DNA of 64,000 nucleotides from Kitasatospora mediocidica KCTC 9733 (GTDB taxonomy: Bacteria; Actinomycetota; Actinomycetes; Streptomycetales; Streptomycetaceae), in assembly GCF_000744225.1 (NCBI RefSeq), contig NZ_JQLN01000003.1:248001-312000 (forward strand), read 5' to 3'. The notes beneath the pieces are model-generated. The model ran no database searches, was not told the origin of the DNA, and was given only the letters and a program-made list of their open reading frames with translations. The position numbers and the translations under genes are program-made. Shown piece after piece: positions 8,253-15,019 of this stretch (its first letter is position 1; each line of letters begins with the position of its first letter).

Positions 8253-9182
8253 ATGCTCCGTTCCGCCCTCCTCGCCGCCTCGCGCTCCCCGCAGGTGCGC
8301 ACCGTCGTCGAGAAGTTCCCGCCGACCCACGCGATAGTCGAGCGCTTCGTCGCCGGTGAGCTGCTCGACGACGCCGTGACGGCCTGCGACGAACTCGTCG
8401 CCACCGGCCGCAAGGTCACCCTCGACCACCTCGGCGAGGACACCAAGGACTCGGCCCAGGCCGCCGGCACCGCCGAGGCGTACGAGCACCTGCTCGCCGC
8501 GCTCAAGGACACCGGTCTCGCCGCCAACGCCGAGGTCTCGGTCAAGCTCTCGGCGGTCGGCCAGTTCCTGCCGGTGGACGGCGAGAAGATCGCGCTGGAG
8601 AACGCCCGCCGCATCTGCGCCGCGGCCGCCGACGCGGGCACCACGGTCACCCTGGACATGGAGGACCACACCACCACCGACTCCACCCTGTCGATCGCCC
8701 GCGAGCTGCGTGCGGACTTCCCGTGGCTGGGCGTCGTGCTGCAGGCCTACCTGCGCCGCACCGAGGCGGACTGCAAGGAGTTCGCGTCGGCCGGTTCGCG
8801 CGTGCGGCTCTGCAAGGGCGCCTACAAGGAGCCCGAGTCGGTCGCCTTCCAGGGCAAGCGCGACGTCGACCTCGCGTACGTCCGCGCGCTCAAGGTGCTG
8901 ATGGCGGGCGACGGTTACCCCATGATCGCCTCGCACGACCCGAACATGATCAAGATCGCCGGTCAGCTGGCCGAGTGGAACGGCCGCAAGGCCGACAGCT
9001 TCGAGTACCAGATGCTCTTCGGCATCCGCCCCGAGGAGCAGCTGCGGCTGGCCGAGGCCGGCAACGCGATGCGCGTCTACCTGCCGTACGGCCAGGAGTG
9101 GTACGGCTACTTCATGCGGCGGCTCGCGGAGCGCCCGGCCAACCTGACCTTCTTCCTGCGCGCGATGGCCACGCGCGGCTGA
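8253..9182 (+). CDS. Proline dehydrogenase (FAD-dependent), 309 aa
   Basis: Oxidises L-proline to 1-pyrroline-5-carboxylate and passes electrons to the respiratory chain; the product is used by the dehydrogenase encoded just upstream. ATG at 8253 has an AGGAG site six bases upstream, so the longer open frame is discarded. Family motifs are present: VTLDMEDHTTTDST, RLCKGAYKEP, the substrate-binding stretch FEYQMLFGIR near residue 252, and YLPYGQEWYGYFMRRLAERP near residues 272-291 with the paired Arg residues that hold the proline carboxylate. Length matches the compact monofunctional actinobacterial enzymes rather than the bifunctional PutA of enterobacteria. Confidence 0.95.
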   Translation: MLRSALLAASRSPQVRTVVEKFPPTHAIVERFVAGELLDDAVTACDELVATGRKVTLDHLGEDTKDSAQAAGTAEAYEHLLAALKDTGLAANAEVSVKLSAVGQFLPVDGEKIALENARRICAAAADAGTTVTLDMEDHTTTDSTLSIARELRADFPWLGVVLQAYLRRTEADCKEFASAGSRVRLCKGAYKEPESVAFQGKRDVDLAYVRALKVLMAGDGYPMIASHDPNMIKIAGQLAEWNGRKADSFEYQMLFGIRPEEQLRLAEAGNAMRVYLPYGQEWYGYFMRRLAERPANLTFFLRAMATRG

Positions 9183-9217
9183 GCCCTCGCCCGTCGGCAA
9201 CGGACCCGTCCGTCGGC

Positions 9218-9252
9218 AACGACCCGTACGCCCGCCGGGCGCACGGGTCGTT
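9218..9252. terminator. Stem-loop between proline dehydrogenase and DUF2071 genes
   Basis: AACGACCCGT (9218-9227) pairs with ACGGGTCGTT (9243-9252), and the intervening bases can form a further CGCCCG/CGGGCG stem. It lies between two convergent genes and probably terminates both. Confidence 0.75.
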
Positions 9253-9271
9253 CCGTTGTTCCGTCGTTCTT

Positions 9272-10054
9272 TCAGGGCGTCGGGATGCCGGCCGGACGCA
9301 ACGGCCACCCGAACCGCACCGGCACTCCCGGCGAGTACAGCACGCTGACCGGCTCCCCGACGGGCTTCGGCAGCCCCGCCGCGACCACCAGGTCCTCCGT
9401 GCACTCGACCAGCTCGGCGCGGTGCAGTGGCCAGCGCGGGTGGGTGTTGGGCAGGTACATCTGGCGGCCGAAGAAGTCGCTGTGCATTCCCCAGCGGGCC
9501 GTCAGGAAGTGCTCCAACTCGGTCGGCTCGTCGACCAGTTCACCGATCCGCACGGATATCCGGCTGCGCGCCCCACGTGGCCCCGGCCAGCGCCGCTCAC
9601 TCGTGTACGTCACGCTGTCGCCCGCCCGCTCGATCCCCATCCGCGCCCACACGTACGGCAGCCGGAACCCCAGCCGCGCCGTCGCCACCGGGATCAGCCG
9701 GGCGGCTTCGAGCGAGCGGAACACCACACCGCGCCGCCCGTGCCCGTCCACCGAGTACAGCCGCACGTTGGTCTCCGGGAACGTCCCCAGATACGGCACC
9801 CCCGGCAGCCGGAACCACCCCACCCGGTGCATCCGGAACGCCACCAGCCCCACGTACGTCGCCCCGCCCGGCACGAGGACGTCCGGCCTGGTCCCCGGCG
9901 GCAGCAGCGGCGCGACGTCGGCGGGGTCGGCCGCCCAGTGCAGGAACGTGAGGTCCAGCCACGACTGCGTGAGCAACGACCCGGGCACGGCCCGCGCGGG
10001 ATCGGCGGTGACGGGTTCGGTGCTGGGTTCCGGCGGCGGCGAGGTGAGGGCCAT
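9272..10054 (-). CDS. YqjF/DUF2071 family protein, 260 aa
   Basis: The gene starts at ATG 10054 (MALTSPPPEPS); the open frame continues upstream but is poor sequence. The layout matches DUF2071/YqjF proteins: a helix QSWLDLTFLHWAADP, the strand FPETNVRLYSV found in nearly all members (ETNVR), SLEAARLIPVATARLGFRLPY, and a later half resembling the acetoacetate decarboxylase fold. No biochemical function is established for the family. There is no signal peptide. It is convergent with proline dehydrogenase (terminator between) and divergent from the small membrane protein gene at 10159. Confidence 0.85.
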   Translation of the reverse strand: MALTSPPPEPSTEPVTADPARAVPGSLLTQSWLDLTFLHWAADPADVAPLLPPGTRPDVLVPGGATYVGLVAFRMHRVGWFRLPGVPYLGTFPETNVRLYSVDGHGRRGVVFRSLEAARLIPVATARLGFRLPYVWARMGIERAGDSVTYTSERRWPGPRGARSRISVRIGELVDEPTELEHFLTARWGMHSDFFGRQMYLPNTHPRWPLHRAELVECTEDLVVAAGLPKPVGEPVSVLYSPGVPVRFGWPLRPAGIPTP

Positions 10055-10158
10055 GTATCGAGCATATGAGCGGACCGGGCGGGAGGGGAGGGCCGCGACC
10101 GACACCTGATCGTCCAGCGGGCGTAGCATCACGGCTGCACGTGGAGGGGGAGATCGTC

Positions 10159-10593
10159 GTGGGACGTCAGCGCAAGCGCGTAACTGTGGTCGGGGGCACG
10201 GAGCGGGAGCTGCCCGCGCAGCCCGTGCTGCCGGTCCTGCCCGAGTGGACGGTGCTGAACCGTGTGCTGATGCTGGCCCTCGGGCTGGCGACACTGTCCC
10301 TGACGGTCGCCCTGGCCGCGCAGTTGCCCCGGACGTTCGGCGCCGCCGACCGCTACTACACCGCTGTTCCCTGCTCCGAGACTGTCAGCGTCAGCTGTCT
10401 GTCGACCCAGGCCTACCAGGTCGCGGACGCGAACTTCGGCCGGACCGACAACTGGGTGCGGATCAGCGCCGGTCCCCCCGGTGAGCCACCCGCCCTCACC
10501 GTCCCGCGGACGCTCAGGCTGGACGCCAGGCCGTCCGCGGCGATCACCCGCCTCTCAGCTGACGGTAGCCCTTTAGGGCTGCTTGCAGCGTGA
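10159..10593 (+). CDS. Hypothetical single-pass membrane protein, 144 aa
   Basis: I chose GTG at 10159 because GGAGGGGGAG lies just upstream; the other in-frame start 18 bases earlier overlaps that site. A basic N-terminus (GRQRKRVTV) is followed by one membrane segment around residues 32-54 (LNRVLMLALGLATLSLTVALA), giving an extracytoplasmic C-terminal part with a Cys pair (VPCSETVSVSCLS). The coding sequence stops at the edge of a visibly AT-richer patch, and the last ten residues look unlike the rest, so the C-terminus may be truncated relative to relatives. Family not recognised. Confidence 0.65.
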   Translation: MGRQRKRVTVVGGTERELPAQPVLPVLPEWTVLNRVLMLALGLATLSLTVALAAQLPRTFGAADRYYTAVPCSETVSVSCLSTQAYQVADANFGRTDNWVRISAGPPGEPPALTVPRTLRLDARPSAAITRLSADGSPLGLLAA

Positions 10594-10638
10594 CATGTGG
10601 TTTTTTCTGCCGCATGACCTCCGACATTGAAAGCCATC

Positions 10639-10875
10639 ATGACTGAAAAGATTCTCGCCATCCTGTGGATTGTTGTCTTCGTGGGCGGCGGCGGGTTGGT
10701 TGCCTTCAATTTTAGGGGTGCTGCGGACAGGATTTTTGACCTGATGGAAAGGTTTGTAATCGGAGGTGTTGGGGATGCTACTACAAACACGGTCCGTCTG
10801 ATCGGTGGCGCGTTTGTGGGAATTTCCTTGATTGGCTCCTTCGTTATCCTGACGGGCAGTTCTCAGAAGCAGTGA
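10639..10875 (+). CDS. Small two-pass membrane protein in an AT-richer patch, 78 aa
   Basis: ATG at 10639 (MTEKILAILWIVV) is preferred over an in-frame TTG at 10627; the ribosome-binding site is weak. Two hydrophobic segments, about residues 3-24 and 54-73, flank a loop with charged residues (FRGAADRIFDLMERF), predicting a small helical-hairpin inner-membrane protein. Codon use is clearly different from all neighbours (TTT, AAA, ATT and ACA codons), pointing to recent acquisition. I do not recognise the family. Confidence 0.6.
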   Translation: MTEKILAILWIVVFVGGGGLVAFNFRGAADRIFDLMERFVIGGVGDATTNTVRLIGGAFVGISLIGSFVILTGSSQKQ

Positions 10876-10889
10876 GCCGGAGTTTCTAA

Positions 10890-10917
10890 GATGCGGTCCA
10901 GCTTTTCTTCCCGCATC
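10890..10917. other. Weak stem-loop downstream of the small membrane protein
   Basis: GATGCGG (10890-10896) can pair with CCGCATC (10911-10917) across a T-rich loop, just after the stop of the AT-rich gene. It could be a terminator, but the stem is short. Nothing else is evident between it and the pseudogene start at about 11078. Confidence 0.35.
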
Positions 10918-11077
10918 GGCTGCGATTGGGATATCGCAGGATCACCTGATGCTTCGACTGCACCGTGCGTGGTTACCGCCGCCGGGGCGGACGGGCAACC
11001 GTCCGCAGCCGTACAGCCGCGTTCCGCACCGGATCACCTGCTGGCCAGCGGACGACGAGTCGGCCACGCTCGGTGAA

Positions 11078-11530
11078 ATGACCTCCGAAATCACTTTGCC
11101 TGATCAGCCGGCGGCTCCCAGCAGTTCACCGCCTTGTTCGCCTCCACCCGGCGTGGCGCGCGGTTGGCCTGACTTGCCGTCACCCGGCAGTTGACGGGCT
11201 GGGGGTGGGAGGAGGGTGGAGAGGTGTTGCAGAACTCGGTGGTGGTGGTTGCGGAGTTGGCGGCGAATGCGGTCGGTCATGCACGGTCATTTGCGGGGGA
11301 GGGACTTCCTCCTGCGGATCGCTGTCGTGAAGCGGGGCGGACTCCCCGGACGTGGTGCGGATCGAGGTGTCGGACGCAAGGGGGAGCGATGGCCGGTGAA
11401 GGGAGGGGGGAGGAGAGCGGGAGTCGGGGAGGGGGTTGGTGATCGTGGAGGCTCTGGCGGACAGGTGGGGGACCGTGTCGCGGGCGCCCTCGGGGAAGAC
11501 GGTCCGGGTTGAGTTGGTGGGAGGTGATGG
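11078..11530 (+). pseudogene. Decayed ATP-binding regulatory protein (anti-sigma/HATPase type)
   Basis: Pieces of the common Streptomyces RsbW-like ATP-binding protein are scattered over three frames. A start-like segment MTSEITLPDQP begins at 11078. QQFTALFASTRRGARLA begins at 11119, followed by an in-frame TGA and then LAVTRQLTGWGW. VVAELAANAVGHAR (the N-box, normally xSELVTNAVRHxx) follows near 11240, RDFLLRIAVVKRGG in another frame near 11310, and VIVEALADRWG...GKTVRVELVG in a third frame from about 11436. At least two frameshifts and one stop are needed to explain this, so it cannot give a full protein. It is a relic next to the AT-rich patch. Confidence 0.75.
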
Positions 11531-11534
11531 CGGC

Positions 11535-12725
11535 TCAGCGGAGGGTGATCAGGAGGGCGGACCACTCGGCGGTGGTGGTTCCCGTTGCGGCGCAGGGTTC
11601 GTGGGTGGTGGCGATGCGGTAGGCGGTGGTGAGGCGGTAGGAGGAGAGTTTGAGGACGGGGAGGAGCGTCCAGCCGGTGGTGAGGTCGGGGGCGGTGCCG
11701 GTGTTGGTGCCGATTGCGGTGATCATGAGGTCGCCGGGGCGGCAGGAGAGTTGCTGTGAGGCGGTGGTGAAGGCGGTGCCGCCGAAGGGACCGTAGCTTT
11801 CGGCGTGTCCGGCCAGGGCGGTGACGCCTCGGTAGTCGTCGACGGTGACGTGGTACTTGCTGGAGTGCGGGTAGCTGAGGGTGATCTGGTCGGCGGTGTT
11901 CAGGGTTCTGACGTGGAGGGACGCGAGGATCAGGGTGCGGTGGCGGGAGGCGTCGGTGATGTCGTCGGCGATCTGGAAGGTGTCGCCCTGGGTGTCAGTG
12001 GCGCGTACCTGGCCGACGCAGGTGCTGGTCAGCATGACGCTGACGATCAGCGTGTCCCCGGCGGGCACCTCGTGGATGACCGGCAGGACGACCTCCGTGC
12101 CTGAGTTGATCTCGGCGTCGGAGGCGGGGCGGGAGATCCAGGTGGGCTGCGGGGAGCCGGGTGCGGCCGGCGGGACCTCCGGGTCCTGGGGGAGGTGGGA
12201 GCCCGGGGGCGCGGCCTCGACGCCGGAGGGACAGCCGGTCGGGTCGGTCGGGTAGCCGAGCAGGACGCGGGGACCGGTGAGTGCCAGGGTGCCGCCGATG
12301 CCGAGGAGGAGGCCCAGGGCCAGTGCGACGGCGTGGGTGAGTAGTCGTCGGACCCGCCGCGGGGGAGAAGGGGCGGGGAGGGCGGAGAGGGGAGGGGCGG
12401 CAGGAGGCTCGCGCCGGTCCGGCGTGCTCGGGCGGGAGGTGGCCAGCTGGATGCGGGTCCACGCCGTCGTCCAGGACTGCAGCTCGGCCTCTCCCGACCC
12501 CAGGGCCCGGAGCAGCGCCATGACCCGGTCCAGTGGCGGAAGCTGCGGACGGCCGGGGTTCAGCGCGTGGGCGATGGTGCTGCGCGGTAACCCGGTGAGG
12601 CGTTGGAGGTCCCGTAAGGAGCGGCCCCGGGTGAGCTTCAGCGCTCGTAGCGCCTCGCGGTACTCCCCGGGCGTCCGTGCCACGGCCGGATCCGGACAGC
12701 CTTCAGTCGGTGCGGTCTCGGACAC
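11535..12725 (-). CDS. Membrane-anchored HTH protein with haloperoxidase-type ectodomain, 396 aa
   Basis: The start is GTG at 12725 with a GGGGGG site about nine bases upstream. Residues about 20-95 form an XRE-type helix-turn-helix (SLRDLQRLTGLPRSTIAHAL). A Pro-rich stretch leads to one membrane helix at about residues 128-150 (LLTHAVALALGLLLGIGG). The remainder is outside the cell. From about residue 205 the ectodomain can be aligned with the last 190 residues of the divergent secreted protein (12907-14967): GDTLIVSVMLTSTCVGQVRA matches GDTLLVSVMLTNTKSGTVTA, and both end EWSALLITLR / QWMASVVTLR. This suggests a one-component transmembrane regulator of its neighbour. The regulatory role is inference. 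Confidence 0.8.
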   Translation of the reverse strand: MSETAPTEGCPDPAVARTPGEYREALRALKLTRGRSLRDLQRLTGLPRSTIAHALNPGRPQLPPLDRVMALLRALGSGEAELQSWTTAWTRIQLATSRPSTPDRREPPAAPPLSALPAPSPPRRVRRLLTHAVALALGLLLGIGGTLALTGPRVLLGYPTDPTGCPSGVEAAPPGSHLPQDPEVPPAAPGSPQPTWISRPASDAEINSGTEVVLPVIHEVPAGDTLIVSVMLTSTCVGQVRATDTQGDTFQIADDITDASRHRTLILASLHVRTLNTADQITLSYPHSSKYHVTVDDYRGVTALAGHAESYGPFGGTAFTTASQQLSCRPGDLMITAIGTNTGTAPDLTTGWTLLPVLKLSSYRLTTAYRIATTHEPCAATGTTTAEWSALLITLR

Positions 12726-12751
12726 TGCGCTGCCCCCCGGTTCCCGGTGTC

Positions 12752-12785
12752 CATGGTTGTCCGGGACTGTCCAAGGTCATGGTTG
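12752..12785. promoter_or_regulatory. Direct repeat CATGGTTG in the divergent promoter region
   Basis: CATGGTTG occurs at 12752-12759 and 12778-12785, 26 bp apart, just upstream of the membrane HTH gene and about 120 bp upstream of the haloperoxidase-like gene. It is a possible binding site for the HTH protein, based only on position and repetition. Confidence 0.3.
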
Positions 12786-12906
12786 GACGCCCCGAGCCAG
12801 CGAATAGTACGACAGCGGACCGGCCCGAGGAGGGAAGAGCTGCGAAGAGGAGCGGACCCGAACGGGCCGGTGACGCGTCCCCCGATCCCGTGCACCGAGG
12901 AGTCCC

Positions 12907-14967
12907 ATGCCCATGTCCAGAATGCACCGCCGTTCCGCGCGTTGGGGAGGCGCGACCGCCTCCCTGGTCGCCCTCGTCGGTTTCGGAGTTCCCCTGACCC
13001 CCGTCTACGCGGCCACCGCCGCCACCCACGACCATGTGCTCGACTGGAACCAGGTCCTGCGGGACAGGTTCAAGGAGGTCTGCGGCGAGTACGGCGCCCC
13101 CGGGCCGCTGGCGCGCGCCGGGGCGATGATGCAGGGCGCGATCTGGGATGCGGACAACTCCGTGTCCGGCGGCGCCAATCCCGCCTACGGCTTCTACCTC
13201 GGCCGGATCGCCGCTGCCGCGGACGCCAACGCCGAGGTGGCGATCGACTACGCGGCCCACGACACCCTGGTCGCGGCGTTCCCCGGCCAGCCGGCGGCCT
13301 TCTACCAGCCGATCGAAACGGCGCTGAACACCGAGCTCGGTTCCATCCCCGCTTCGGTGTCGGCCCAGGCGATCGCCGACGGCAAATGGGTGGGACAGCA
13401 GGCGGCTCTGGCGATGATCGCCGCCCGCTCCGGGGACGCGCCGGCCTTCGACACCACGTACACCGTCAACGCGATACCGGGCGAGTGGCGGCCCACTGAC
13501 ACCAAGTGGTCGGCGGCGACCCCGAACTGGGGCAAGCTGAAGCCGTTCACGATGACCACCGGTGCTCAGTTCCAGCCCCCGCTGCCGGCCGGCTACACCT
13601 CGTACACGGCGCTGCTGGCCAGTCCGGAGTACGCGGCCAATGTGAACGAGGTCCAGCGGGTCGGTTCGGTCGACGCCGAGGCCAACGGGCAGCGTACGCA
13701 CGACCAGACCCAGCAGGCCCAGTTCTGGGCGAACGACCGCGGTCCGGACTGCGGACCCAACCAGGACACGCTGATCACCCCCGGCACCTACAAGCCCCCG
13801 GGGCAGCTGTTCGAGACCACCGCGGCCATCTCCCAGGCGCGGGGGCTGGGGGAGTTCGCCAACGCACGGCTGTTCGCCCTGGTCGGGTTCGGCATGGCCG
13901 ATGCCGGGATCGCCGCGTGGGACGCCAAGTACGACACGCCCATCCAGCTGTGGCGGCCCGTCACCGCGATCCAGAACGCCGACCCCACCAGCAATCCCGC
14001 GCTGACCCCGGACCCGTACTGGCAGCCGCTGTCCCTGGGGGCCGACGGCACGCGCTTCACCCCGCCGTTCCCCTCGTACGTCTCCGGGCACGCGACCTTC
14101 GCCGGGGCCTGGGCCGGTGTGCTGCGCGACTACTTCGGCGACAACGTCGCCTTCACCGCCCACACCCAGGACCCGCAGCTGTCGGACTCCATCACCCGCA
14201 GCTTCACCAGCATCACCGCCGCCGCCGTCGAGGACGGTTTCAGCCGCCTCTACCTGGGCGTGCACTACCGCTGGGACACCGAGCAGGGGCTGAACGCGGG
14301 CTACTCGGTCGGCGACAACGCGTACCGCACCGCGCTGAAGGCGGGCGGCTCGATCGGCTACCAGGGCTCGGTGGCCACCGCCGCGGCGGCCGCCAGTGGG
14401 ACGAGCCTGACCCTGCCGGTCGGCCAGGCGGTCCGCGCCGGTGACACGTTGCTGGTCTCGGTGATGCTGACCAACACCAAGTCCGGCACGGTCACCGCGA
14501 CCGACTCGCAGGGCAACGTCTACACCGCCGTCGCGCCGAGCGACCGTACGGACGGCGCCGGAGACCGCACGCTGGTGCTGGCCTCGGTGGGCGTCAAGCC
14601 GCTGAGCGGCTCGGACACCATCTCGCTGACCTACCCGAGCACCGGCGAACACCACGTCTCGGTCCAGGAGTTCAGCGGCGTCACCGCCGTCGACCAGAGC
14701 GTCTCGGCCACCGGCGCGGCCGGTACCCCGTTCAGCTCCGGTGCCACCGCGACGACCTCGGCCGCCGCCGAGCTCGTCTTCGGCGTGGCCGGGGTCCAGG
14801 GCGGCGAGAACGCGACCTGGGGTGCCGGCTTCACCGCGCAGCCGACCCTGTTCGTCTCCGAGGACCAGTTGGCCACGGCCTACCAGATCGTTTCGGCGAC
14901 CGGCAGTTACGCCGCCACCGGCACCGCCACACACCAGTGGATGGCCTCGGTGGTCACCCTCCGCTAG
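12907..14967 (+). CDS. Secreted vanadium-dependent haloperoxidase/PAP2-superfamily protein, 686 aa
   Basis: The signal peptide is at about residues 1-36 (cleavage after PVYA). The central domain carries the three vanadate/phosphate-binding motifs of the VHPO-PAP2 superfamily: K341...R350 in KYDTPIQLWRPVTAI, S393-G394-H395 in FPSYVSGHATF, and S446-R447...H453 in SRLYLGVHYRWD. Members either oxidise halides with peroxide using vanadate or hydrolyse phosphate esters; the WRPVTAI form is common in bacterial proteins annotated as haloperoxidases. About residues 490-686 form a beta-rich domain shared with the divergent membrane HTH protein. A strong terminator follows. Halogenating activity is not proven by the motifs. 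Confidence 0.85.
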   Translation: MPMSRMHRRSARWGGATASLVALVGFGVPLTPVYAATAATHDHVLDWNQVLRDRFKEVCGEYGAPGPLARAGAMMQGAIWDADNSVSGGANPAYGFYLGRIAAAADANAEVAIDYAAHDTLVAAFPGQPAAFYQPIETALNTELGSIPASVSAQAIADGKWVGQQAALAMIAARSGDAPAFDTTYTVNAIPGEWRPTDTKWSAATPNWGKLKPFTMTTGAQFQPPLPAGYTSYTALLASPEYAANVNEVQRVGSVDAEANGQRTHDQTQQAQFWANDRGPDCGPNQDTLITPGTYKPPGQLFETTAAISQARGLGEFANARLFALVGFGMADAGIAAWDAKYDTPIQLWRPVTAIQNADPTSNPALTPDPYWQPLSLGADGTRFTPPFPSYVSGHATFAGAWAGVLRDYFGDNVAFTAHTQDPQLSDSITRSFTSITAAAVEDGFSRLYLGVHYRWDTEQGLNAGYSVGDNAYRTALKAGGSIGYQGSVATAAAAASGTSLTLPVGQAVRAGDTLLVSVMLTNTKSGTVTATDSQGNVYTAVAPSDRTDGAGDRTLVLASVGVKPLSGSDTISLTYPSTGEHHVSVQEFSGVTAVDQSVSATGAAGTPFSSGATATTSAAAELVFGVAGVQGGENATWGAGFTAQPTLFVSEDQLATAYQIVSATGSYAATGTATHQWMASVVTLR

Positions 14968-14981
14968 CCGCCCGAAACCCC

Positions 14982-15015
14982 TCACGCCCCGGCGCAGGTG
15001 TGCGCCGGGGCGTGA
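14982..15015. terminator. Strong bidirectional terminator hairpin
   Basis: A perfect 15-bp stem (TCACGCCCCGGCGCA at 14982-14996, its complement at 15001-15015) with a GGTG loop lies between the convergent haloperoxidase-like and FtsX genes. Confidence 0.9.
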
Positions 15016-15019
15016 CAGG

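Noticed and set aside
12907..14967. Halogenating enzyme of a natural-product cluster
   Set aside because: No polyketide, terpene or peptide synthetase genes are nearby, and the motifs do not separate haloperoxidase from phosphatase.
12703..14985. Leftward open frame of 760 codons opposite the haloperoxidase-like gene
   Set aside because: The rightward frame carries the VHPO motifs and a signal peptide; the reverse frame is a third-position mirror.
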